Positions 49,016-56,988 of a DNA stretch of 64,000 nucleotides are shown one piece after another. The first letter of the stretch is position 1. Each line of letters begins with the position of its first letter. The DNA comes from SHVZ01 sp044223515. Lineage in GTDB: Bacteria; Pseudomonadota; Alphaproteobacteria; SHVZ01. A program made the translations under genes and the position numbers. The stretch is from NCBI GenBank assembly GCA_044223515.1, contig JBGALV010000003.1, forward strand, positions 1 through 64,000, written 5' to 3'. The notes below the pieces were generated by a model, which had not been told where the DNA came from, did not search any database, and saw nothing but the letters and a program-made list of their open reading frames with translations.

Positions 49016-50886
49016 CGCGCGATCGCGGCTACCGCCGCACCAAGGTGTCGAGACAGGGTCGTCAGGAAGGCGCCTCGGCTGAAGCGTCGTCTCGCTTCGT
49101 CCGCGATCGTTTCCGCCTGCAGCCGACGCTCGTGGTCCGGCAGGCGATGAACCGCTTCGATCGCCTCCTCGATCTCCTCGGGGCTGGACGAGGAGAGCAC
49201 AGTCCCGCAGCCCGGCGGCAGATCGATGCCACACTCGGTGGAAAGGACCGGAAAAAGGCCCGCCTGCATGCAGGTGATGGCAGAGGTCGACTGGCCCTCG
49301 CTTGCGGATGGAGCGAGGAATCCCACGCAAGACGAGGCAAGAGCCTCGAAGTCGAAGGAGATGGGCGACATCACTCCGTGGACAAAGATGTTTCCTGACG
49401 TGGCGATCCTCCTCCCGTAGCCTGCGGCGAACCACGGCTCCTCGGCAGCCGGTCCGACGATCTCCAGGCGCCAGTCCGGGTGCCCAAGGAAGACCTCGAC
49501 CACCCGATCGAGGCCTTTCAGCACTGCACCGTGACCAGAGAACCAGAGCCAGCGGCGCGGATCGCCGTCAAGTCTTTGGCCGCCGCGTTCACGAAGTGTC
49601 GCGCCCGATGGAGACAGGAGCCGGATCTTCTCCCGTACCGCAGGTTCGTAGGTCGCGCGGGTCACCGCATTGCCGAAAAGCCAGCACTCATCGGCCAGGC
49701 GTAAGGAAGCCAGTTCGCCTGAGACGTCGTCGAGGCTTCGCACGGGCGGCGCAACCAAGCCGGTACGCTGCGTGAGCTCCCGGCGGCGCAGCGCCTCCTG
49801 GGCGTTCTGGAAATCCGGGCTGCTGCCTGTCAGCAGCATGATCCTCCGGCACCCGGCGCGAAGTCGCGCCGCGTGGCGTGCCAGCCCGTTGTGCAGGCAG
49901 AAGACACCGTCATAGCTTTCAGGGCTGGGCCACGCATCGAAAAGGCCGGCCAAGTCGACCACGAAGCCAAGCTCCAGCAACATGCGCGCGATCGCGCGGC
50001 TTTCCCATTGGTTGCTGTGCCGGCGGAACCGCTCATCGGCTTCGGGAAGAAGCACGCCGCCAGCGTTGTATCCGAACAAGAACCGCCCTGCCGGCGGCCG
50101 ATCGAGCGGCGTCAGCCGAAGCGCCTTGCCGATGCGCCCGACGCCGATGGCACCGATGCCAGGAACGACGAGCCGGGGCGGCGGATCGTCGGTGAGAATG
50201 TGGATCGTGGACGCATATGCCGCACGGCTGCCGACGCTTGCCGGATTCATTGCGAGGTCGACATGGAAAAGAGCTGCCGCGTCCTCGAGCCGGCCGGCTG
50301 CAATGAGCGCAAGCCCCCGGCCAAAGTGATCGGCGGTTGATGAGGGTTTCAATCCAACCGATCGGGCAATGCTTTCCAGCGACTTCAGAAGCAGTCTCGC
50401 GTGATCGAGCAATTCCGGCCGACCGTCGAGAAGGCTACGCAGACGTTGAGCGACGGCACCGCTTTGGCCGACCTCCATGCGCAGAGCGGCATGCTGCAGT
50501 TCATGCGGCAGGCTTCCAGTAATGGCGCAAATCCGGCCGAGATCGACAAGGCCGTCGAACCTGGGGCCCTGTCGATGCAGTTCCCAGCCCTGAGGCAACT
50601 GCGGCGACAAGGCTAGCCCGCGTCGCAAGACCCTGTCCGCGTCGGCGCGGCGAGCGAGACCGGCCAGCAGGGCCGCAAAATTGAACAGCGCCCCGCTGTC
50701 GAGAGCAACCCAGGTTGCCCGGCGCATCGGCGCCAGCGCCTCGGTGCCGTCGCCGCCGTTCACGAGGGCCACTCCATGCAACTGAAGCCCCGCTCCGTCC
50801 GCAGGCGATACTGCGATCAACGCGCGAGAAAGTGTCGCCGCCCGCGCGTGCAGGCCGGATCGCAGAGCTTCTTCGATCTCTGCCAT
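49012..50886 (-). CDS. TPR-linked GT4-type glycosyltransferase
   Basis: Seen: 624 aa from the ATG at 50886 (GTG 50901 possible). The N-terminal about 220 residues are TPR-like helices (HARAATLSRALIAVSPADGAG), then a GT-B domain with LRAGCRRIMLLTGSSPDFQNAQEAL near 358, RWLWFSGHGAVLKGLDRVVEVF near 460 and the donor-site block FLAPSASEGQSTSAITCMQAGLFPVLSTECG near 530-560. Stop at 49012 overlaps the convergent GNAT gene by four bases. Follows the GT4 gene at 50907 by 20 bases. A third architecture of TPR-linked transferase beside the GT9-like and GT41 types. Confidence 0.8.
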   Translation of the reverse strand: MAEIEEALRSGLHARAATLSRALIAVSPADGAGLQLHGVALVNGGDGTEALAPMRRATWVALDSGALFNFAALLAGLARRADADRVLRRGLALSPQLPQGWELHRQGPRFDGLVDLGRICAITGSLPHELQHAALRMEVGQSGAVAQRLRSLLDGRPELLDHARLLLKSLESIARSVGLKPSSTADHFGRGLALIAAGRLEDAAALFHVDLAMNPASVGSRAAYASTIHILTDDPPPRLVVPGIGAIGVGRIGKALRLTPLDRPPAGRFLFGYNAGGVLLPEADERFRRHSNQWESRAIARMLLELGFVVDLAGLFDAWPSPESYDGVFCLHNGLARHAARLRAGCRRIMLLTGSSPDFQNAQEALRRRELTQRTGLVAPPVRSLDDVSGELASLRLADECWLFGNAVTRATYEPAVREKIRLLSPSGATLRERGGQRLDGDPRRWLWFSGHGAVLKGLDRVVEVFLGHPDWRLEIVGPAAEEPWFAAGYGRRIATSGNIFVHGVMSPISFDFEALASSCVGFLAPSASEGQSTSAITCMQAGLFPVLSTECGIDLPPGCGTVLSSSSPEEIEEAIEAVHRLPDHERRLQAETIADEARRRFSRGAFLTTLSRHLGAAVAAIAR

Positions 50887-50906
50887 TCGCTCGGCTCGCA
50901 CGGCGG

Positions 50907-52094
50907 CTACCTACGACGATGCCAGCCGACGAGGCGATCGACCACAGCCTTAGGGCCGTTCGTCGCATTCCATGCCTCGGAAAGGCGCCTCGCTTCCGCG
51001 GCCAGAGCCGGGAGGTCGGCGATTGCCCTTCGTATCGCCTCGTCGACCGCGGACGGCGTCCAGGCATCGAATGTCGTTGGTTCGCCACCCAGCCGGCGGA
51101 AAGCCGCGCTCATCCACGTGCGATCCGGGATCACGAGCACCCGGCCGGCGGAGATCGCCTCACAGAAGATCGCGGAGCTGGCTACGCGATAGGCAGATGC
51201 CAGGTAAGGAAGGCACACGATGTCGGCCGCATCGAGAAGCCGATGATAGGACGCCAGGTCCAGAGCGCCTTCGACCAGCGACACCTCGCCGTCCGCCGAC
51301 GCCGAAATCCGGCGCACCTTCTCGACACTCGCCGTCGCCTCCGCGCTCTCGCCAGTGTCGAAGGCCTGGATCGCCAGTCGGTAGGGATGACCCGAGGCCC
51401 GGGCGAGTTCGCACAGTCCTGGTAGAAGCTGAAACCCCTTCATGTACCGCGCATCGCCGAAATAGCCGACGACAGGGCGTTCCGCAGGGGGTGGACGGTG
51501 TGCCGCCGACGGCACCACGAACGGCAGGGGCAAAGTCGCAAAGTCGAGACCAAGCGCCGCTCCGTGGACCTGGGCATTCTCTTCTGTCTCGCAGCAGAAC
51601 ACCGCGGGACGAGCCAAGGTCGACAGCACCACTGCCGGCAATTTCAGCCGCGGCGCCTCGCCGGCATAAGCATCGAGGTCGTAACGAAAAAGGCATACCA
51701 AGGTCGGCAGCGATTGAGCTGCGATCAGAGAAAGCCACTGCGAGAGCGCGAGGAGCTGTCTCGACGTCGCCGCCGGCACGAACACCAAGGTGTCGGGCCC
51801 CAGCTCCGCGGTGAGCGGGACTAGGTCTCTGTGGAAAACTGCATTGAGGGCGACATGGGTCCAGGCGGCACCTATCTCGGGCCCGCCAGGAATGTCGTTC
51901 AGGATCGCGCGCCCGGGCGTGGTGAAGTGTCCGATCGCACCAATCGCCTGGGCGACCGCCGGCTCGACGTTCCGGAAGGCAAATATGCGCGTCTCGATGC
52001 CGCGCGCCCGCGCCTCCCTTGCGATGCCTTCGAGATAGTTGAAGTTGTGACCGCTGAACGTCGCAAGGTCGGGATCGAGAATGACGAGCTTCAT
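50907..52094 (-). CDS. GT4-family glycosyltransferase
   Basis: Seen: 395 aa; MKLVILDPDLATFSGHNFNYLEGI at the start, TLVFVPAATSRQLLALSQWL (about 103-122), PVVGYFGDARYMKGFQLLPGLCEL (about 208-231), and the donor block LLDAADIVCLPYLASAYRVASSAIFCEAISAGRVLVIP (about 295-330). The start ATG shares one base with the upstream stop (TGATG). Soluble, no membrane segment. Probably a retaining GT extending the same glycan; sugar not known. Confidence 0.82.
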   Translation of the reverse strand: MKLVILDPDLATFSGHNFNYLEGIAREARARGIETRIFAFRNVEPAVAQAIGAIGHFTTPGRAILNDIPGGPEIGAAWTHVALNAVFHRDLVPLTAELGPDTLVFVPAATSRQLLALSQWLSLIAAQSLPTLVCLFRYDLDAYAGEAPRLKLPAVVLSTLARPAVFCCETEENAQVHGAALGLDFATLPLPFVVPSAAHRPPPAERPVVGYFGDARYMKGFQLLPGLCELARASGHPYRLAIQAFDTGESAEATASVEKVRRISASADGEVSLVEGALDLASYHRLLDAADIVCLPYLASAYRVASSAIFCEAISAGRVLVIPDRTWMSAAFRRLGGEPTTFDAWTPSAVDEAIRRAIADLPALAAEARRLSEAWNATNGPKAVVDRLVGWHRRR

Positions 52095-54076
52095 CAAGTT
52101 GCCCAGTCACGATGGATCGACGACGCGCCCGCGAGATCCTCGATGATCCTGGAAATGACGGACATCCAATCCCCGGGGGCGCGCTGGCGATAGAGACGGA
52201 GGCTCGGGTACCAGGGCGTGTCGCGACGCTCCAGGAGCCACCTCCAATCGGGGGAGAATGGCAGGAGAAGCCAGCCGGGGCGAGCCAGTGCGCCGACGAG
52301 ATGCATGACCGACGTATCCACGCCGATCACCAAGTCCAGAGCCTCGATCTCGGCCGCGGTATCGGCGAAGTCCCTGAGGGGCTCGATCCTCTCGACCTTT
52401 CCGGCGGGCAGGGAGATGCGATCGAGGTCGGCCGACCGGACCCCCACCTGCAGAGGGACCAGCGTGGTGTCCGGAAGCGCGGCGAGCCCGGTCACCAGGT
52501 GCCGGAAGGCCTCCTCATCGAGCGAACGATTGCTATCGTTCTTATGCTCCGGGTTGCCGGCCCAGACCAGCCCGACACGCCGACCGCGGACGGCGCCTCT
52601 TCCGCGATCGGAGGGCGGCGCCGACAGATATGGCGTGCATGAGGGGATCGTCGCCAGGTCGGTGCCGAACCGATGCGGCAGGCTCAGCAGCGGCACGTGG
52701 GTGTCGAACGCCGGGAGCTCGCCACCTTTCGGCACCACGGCGGCAACACCCTTGAGGCTGCCCATCAGCCTGACCAGGGGCGGCTGGCACTCGAGGATGA
52801 CGCGAAAGCCCCGAGCGGCCAATGCCTCGAGGTAACGCACGCACTGGATCGTGTCTCCCAGGCCTTGCTCCGCATGCGCGAGAATGGTCTGGCCGGTGGC
52901 AGGCTCGCCGAGCCAGAGCGGCGCGCGAAAGCCGCGATGCCAAGCCATGAAGGCGCGCAGCTTCCAGCGCTCTTCATAATCGGCGAAGCCTCCAACGAGA
53001 TCGCCCGACACCAGGCGCGCGACGCCGCGGTTCCATTGCGCTTCGCCATCGCTGTATCCCGCACCCAGGGCCCGACCGAACCATCGGGTCGCAGCCTCTA
53101 CCTCGTTGCGCGCGAGATGCTGGGAACCCAGGTTGTTGAGAGCGTGCCTGTGCGACGGTTCGAAGGCGAGGGCCCGGCGGTGCCAGGTGCGTGCCTCAGG
53201 CGATCCCGGCGGCATCGCCGTGCCGAGATTGGTCATCGCACCGGCGCTGTCGGGCGCCATCACGACGGATCGCGAGAACCACCTCAGCACCGCCTCGTTC
53301 AGGCCGAGCTCGCGCAGCGCCGCCCCAAGATTGGCCACCGCTTCGACCAACCGAGGCTCCAGGCCCAAGGCGCGCCGATAGCAGCACGCCGCGGACGCGG
53401 CGCGTCCCATGGCCCAATGGCAGGTTCCCAGACGATGCCATCCCGCTGCCCGATTGTGGTCCAGCGTCACGGCGCGCATCGCCTTCTGCAGACGTTCACG
53501 ATCATCGGTGGCGACGATCGCCGGGTCCGCGAACGCATCCCATCCATCGACCCGCTCGGGAGCAAGCGCCAGTCCCCGACGCAAGGCGCTCAGGCATCTA
53601 CGCCACTCTCCGGCCCGACCCAGGGCGAGCGCGCTTCCGACAAGTCCGGGCGCCAAAAGAGGAGCCAGGGCCAAGGCACGCCCGAATGCGCGTAGCGAGG
53701 CTAGGGCGTCACGATCGAGCCAAGTTGCGCCGGTGCGGATCCAGCCCTCGTCGGAAGCCGGCACCAGCGACACCGCCCGGCGAAGCGCTCTCGCCCGCCC
53801 GATGGGATTCGGGTGCACCGACGCGAGGGCGATCAGGGCCTCGACGTCGAGCGCCGATATGCTCAGAAGCCGCTGGAGCCACCGGCTCGCATCGGTCTCC
53901 TTCCCCGTGGCCTGTGCATGGACGGCGAGATTGCTGAGGCTGTCGACGCCGAGAGGATCGAGCGCGACCGAGCGTCTCAGCGCCGGCGCTGCATCCGCGA
54001 TGCGGCCCGACGCGAGCGCGTGCGCTCCGGCCTGCGCCCACGCAGCTCCGGGGTTCCGATCACCGCCTATCGTCAT
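52094..54076 (-). CDS. TPR/GT9-like glycosyltransferase
   Basis: Seen: 660 aa, the longest GT9-like sister, with about nine TPR-like units (12-350), HAEQGLGDTIQCVRYLEAL near 402, VPLLSLPHRFGTDLATIP near 462, VGLVWAGNPEHKNDSNRSLDE near 502, DFADTAAEIEALDLVIGVDTSVMHLVG near 575 and DWRWL...TPWYP...RLYRQ near 610. All four family blocks are intact. ATG start 24 bases after the Sel1 gene's stop; stop coupled to the GT4 gene. Acceptor unknown. Confidence 0.87.
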   Translation of the reverse strand: MTIGGDRNPGAAWAQAGAHALASGRIADAAPALRRSVALDPLGVDSLSNLAVHAQATGKETDASRWLQRLLSISALDVEALIALASVHPNPIGRARALRRAVSLVPASDEGWIRTGATWLDRDALASLRAFGRALALAPLLAPGLVGSALALGRAGEWRRCLSALRRGLALAPERVDGWDAFADPAIVATDDRERLQKAMRAVTLDHNRAAGWHRLGTCHWAMGRAASAACCYRRALGLEPRLVEAVANLGAALRELGLNEAVLRWFSRSVVMAPDSAGAMTNLGTAMPPGSPEARTWHRRALAFEPSHRHALNNLGSQHLARNEVEAATRWFGRALGAGYSDGEAQWNRGVARLVSGDLVGGFADYEERWKLRAFMAWHRGFRAPLWLGEPATGQTILAHAEQGLGDTIQCVRYLEALAARGFRVILECQPPLVRLMGSLKGVAAVVPKGGELPAFDTHVPLLSLPHRFGTDLATIPSCTPYLSAPPSDRGRGAVRGRRVGLVWAGNPEHKNDSNRSLDEEAFRHLVTGLAALPDTTLVPLQVGVRSADLDRISLPAGKVERIEPLRDFADTAAEIEALDLVIGVDTSVMHLVGALARPGWLLLPFSPDWRWLLERRDTPWYPSLRLYRQRAPGDWMSVISRIIEDLAGASSIHRDWAT

Positions 54077-54100
54077 TTGACGTCCGACATCGCGGCCGGA

Positions 54101-54811
54101 TCATTTCTGGTGCATCGGAAGCCAAGCATCGGCCAGCCGGTCGGCTTCCGCCACCTCCTGGTCGGACATCTCGCGGCGAAGCAGGTCCATGTTCCTTTCG
54201 GCATCCGGCTGGCGCTCCCGGGCGGCGATCTTGAACCAGGCGTATGCATCGACGCGCGAACCGTGCGTTTCGCCTTTCGCAATCATCACGCCAAGCAGAT
54301 TCTGGGCGTCGGACAGGCCCGCTTCAGCTGCCCATTGGAGCCACTGCCTCGCCCGCTGGAGATCGACCGGCGTCCCTAACCCCTCCCGATACGCCTCGCC
54401 CAGCTTCAGCATGCCCATCGGGAACCCGCCGTAAGCGGCCTGCTCGTACCAAGTTATCGCGTTGCCGAAATTGACGAGACCACCTTCGCCTCTCTCCGCC
54501 ATCAGGCCGAGATTGAAGGCAGCGGTGGCATTTCCCTGCTTGGCAGCCTGCCTGAGCCATTTCTCGGCAAGCGCGGTATCGCGCGGCACGCCGCCGAGGC
54601 CCGCCAGATATATGCCACCCAGATACGCCTGGGCATCGCCATTGCCGTCATCTGCGAGCTGGCGCAGCAAGGGAACGGCGGCCGCGAAGTCGTTCCTTTG
54701 CATCAAGGCCGTGGCACGGGCCAGATCGTCGGCGGCCGTCGCTGGAGACGACCCGATGAGCATCGCGCACCATAGCGCGATGGCGACACAGAGCTGACGC
54801 GATCTACGCAT
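54101..54811 (-). CDS. Exported Sel1-repeat protein
   Basis: Seen: 236 aa; a signal peptide (MRRSRQ, hydrophobic LCVAIALWCAMLIGSS, cleavage near ATAA, about residue 27), then five Sel1/TPR-like repeats with the AxxxLGxxYxxGxGVxxDxxxAxxWxxxAAxxG pattern (for instance AFNLGLMAERGEGG and AQNLLGVMIAKGE). It is the only clearly exported non-T2SS product here. Known: Sel1 proteins act as scaffolds in envelope or signalling complexes. Positioned between TPR/GT41 (54830) and TPR/GT9 genes with 18- and 24-base gaps, so probably expressed with them. Possible periplasmic adaptor. Confidence 0.82.
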   Translation of the reverse strand: MRRSRQLCVAIALWCAMLIGSSPATAADDLARATALMQRNDFAAAVPLLRQLADDGNGDAQAYLGGIYLAGLGGVPRDTALAEKWLRQAAKQGNATAAFNLGLMAERGEGGLVNFGNAITWYEQAAYGGFPMGMLKLGEAYREGLGTPVDLQRARQWLQWAAEAGLSDAQNLLGVMIAKGETHGSRVDAYAWFKIAARERQPDAERNMDLLRREMSDQEVAEADRLADAWLPMHQK

Positions 54812-54829
54812 CGTACGTCTCCCGTCCGT

Positions 54830-56866
54830 TCATGACTTCTCCGGCATGTCTTCTTTCCCGGCCAGCGCGACCATACGTCGAAAAGCGCTCTCGAGCTTCC
54901 GCGCCATGTCGTCGGCGTCCGTCAGGGGAGAGGACGCCATCGCATCTCGCAATCCGGTGCGATGCCCGCCACGCAAGGCATCGTCTGCCGCCAGCGTGGC
55001 AGCGATCCGTCGATAGGCCTGGATGTCCGCCGCGACGAGATCGCCTGCGCCAATCGATCGCAACAATGCTGCGGACTGCCGTTCGATGACGGCTCGGCCG
55101 CACAGGGTCACCACGGGCACACCCATCCAAAGCGCCTCGCAGGTCGTCACGCCGCCGGTGAAGGGGAAGGGATCGAGAGCGATATCGATGTCGCCATACT
55201 CCGCCAGCATGTCCCGGTGCGGCGAGGCGCCCGCCAGCTCCAGTCGATCCGCCGCGACGCCGGCCGACGCGAACCGGCGCTTCATGATCGCGGCGGCTGC
55301 CGATTCCGCCATCGACCACCACTTCAGGCGAAGACGCGATCCCGGGACGTCTCTCAAGATTCCGGCCCAGGCTTCGACCACCTCGTCGCCGATCTTCGGC
55401 GGATAGTTGAAGCAACCGAAGCGAACGAACCCGTCGCGCGCGCTCGGCGGCGCCGTGACCGCAGGCGCATCTGACGGAGGAGCATAGCAGAAGCGGGGAC
55501 GATCCAGCCGAAAAGGCCTTTCAACGAGATGCTGATCCATTCCTTCGGGCGAGTGATCCTCATCCGTCAGGAACCAGTCGATCGCCGGCAAGCCGGTAGT
55601 AAAGAAACTCTCGATCCAGGTGACCTGGACCGGCGCCGGCTTGAGCGCAAATACCCCCAGCCTGTTGCCGGGCGTATGTCCGGAGAGATCGACCAGAACG
55701 TCGATCCCGTCGGCGCGGATCGTTCGCGCCGCGGCCTCGTCTTCGAGGCCCGCCAACTCCCGGCGGCCCGCGAACGCCGGGCCGAAGCCGATGTCCGCTG
55801 GCGTCCCTCGACGGGACTGAACATAGGCAAACACCTCGACCTCGCCCGGATCGTGCCGGGCGATCGCAGACAGGCCAAGGTGCCGCGTCGAGGCGAGGGC
55901 GAAGGTCGAGACGTAACCGATCCGGAGACGATCCTTGCGCTCGCCGACGGCAGAGCCGCCTCGGCGCGGCCCGCGGCTCCACCAAGCCTTGGCGAGCTTC
56001 GCCTGGGTCGCGGCGGCCCCGGACACATAGGCCATGGCCATGAGCAGGTTCGACACGAACGTCGAACGTCCAGGCGCCGTCGCAAGAGCGCGGCGATGCG
56101 CCTTCACCGCGGACGACGGCGAGACCGCCTCGAGGCTCGCATTGGCAAGATTGGCATGCGCATCGTCGAGTGACGGCTCGAGCGCCAGGGCCCGTCTCGC
56201 CGCCCGGATCGCGACCGCAAGCTGGCCCTGATCGTGGCAGGCAAGCGCCATGTTGGACCAGGCGGCCGCATGCAACGGACGGCAAGCCAGGGCGCGGAGA
56301 AAGAGCCTCGCTCCCTCCACGATGCTTCCGCCTTCATAGAGATGGGAGCCGGCGCTGTTGAGGACGTCGGCATCCGCCGGATGGTGCGCGACTGCACGTC
56401 GCAGAATGCGCGCACCCATCTCGCGATCGACTCGGCCGAGCCTCAACCCGAGCTGCAGAAGCCGGTGGGCGCTCGGCTCGATCGCGATCGCGCGCTTCAA
56501 CCAGACGATCTGTTCCGCTGCTTTGCCGCGGATCATGCTCAGGAGGTCCATGAGCGCCGGCATGACGGGCGCCAGCGCAAGGGCGCGCATGGCCATCCCG
56601 GGCGTTGCGACTCCGAGCTCGGAAGCGGCGAGGCAGAGGTTCACCACGACGCGCACGTCGGCCGGAGAAAGCGCCGACGCGCGCCCGAGGAAACGCATCG
56701 CGGCTCGAGGCGCTCCTCCGGCGAGGTCTCGCGCGCCGCAACCGTTGAGCGCATCGACATCCGCGGGCTCGAGCGCGATCGCCTGGCGATAGGCGACCCG
56801 CGCGCCGGCGAGGTCTCCGACACGATGATGCGCAAGAGCGGATGCGAGAGGGGAGGCGACGGTCAT
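54830..56866 (-). CDS. TPR/GT41-like glycosyltransferase with an altered donor motif
   Basis: Seen: 678 aa from the ATG at 56866; about seven TPR-like units (5-265), LRIGYVSTFALASTRHLGLSAI near 314, IDVLVDLSGHTPGNRLG near 385, PAPVQVTWIESFFTTG near 405, FVRFGCFNYPPKIGDEVVEAWAGIL near 477 and ALDPFPFTGGVTTCEALWMGVPVVTL near 562. The usual YVSxDFxxHP is YVSTFALASTRHLG: the Asp-Phe-x-x-His-Pro pattern is gone, although a His remains close by. The Lys of the second motif (PPKI) is kept. Either a changed mechanism or a non-catalytic scaffold. First gene of this minus-strand run, divergent from the next gene. Confidence 0.82.
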   Translation of the reverse strand: MTVASPLASALAHHRVGDLAGARVAYRQAIALEPADVDALNGCGARDLAGGAPRAAMRFLGRASALSPADVRVVVNLCLAASELGVATPGMAMRALALAPVMPALMDLLSMIRGKAAEQIVWLKRAIAIEPSAHRLLQLGLRLGRVDREMGARILRRAVAHHPADADVLNSAGSHLYEGGSIVEGARLFLRALACRPLHAAAWSNMALACHDQGQLAVAIRAARRALALEPSLDDAHANLANASLEAVSPSSAVKAHRRALATAPGRSTFVSNLLMAMAYVSGAAATQAKLAKAWWSRGPRRGGSAVGERKDRLRIGYVSTFALASTRHLGLSAIARHDPGEVEVFAYVQSRRGTPADIGFGPAFAGRRELAGLEDEAAARTIRADGIDVLVDLSGHTPGNRLGVFALKPAPVQVTWIESFFTTGLPAIDWFLTDEDHSPEGMDQHLVERPFRLDRPRFCYAPPSDAPAVTAPPSARDGFVRFGCFNYPPKIGDEVVEAWAGILRDVPGSRLRLKWWSMAESAAAAIMKRRFASAGVAADRLELAGASPHRDMLAEYGDIDIALDPFPFTGGVTTCEALWMGVPVVTLCGRAVIERQSAALLRSIGAGDLVAADIQAYRRIAATLAADDALRGGHRTGLRDAMASSPLTDADDMARKLESAFRRMVALAGKEDMPEKS

Positions 56867-56988
56867 TCCAGCTGGCAATGCGGCGTTGTCTGATGCTCGG
56901 CGAGATCCGGACCGGCTCGTAGCACGCTCTCGGGAGGAGGGTCGATACCGCTTGTTCCTGGAGAGTACGGCAGCTAAGCCGTTGCTCC

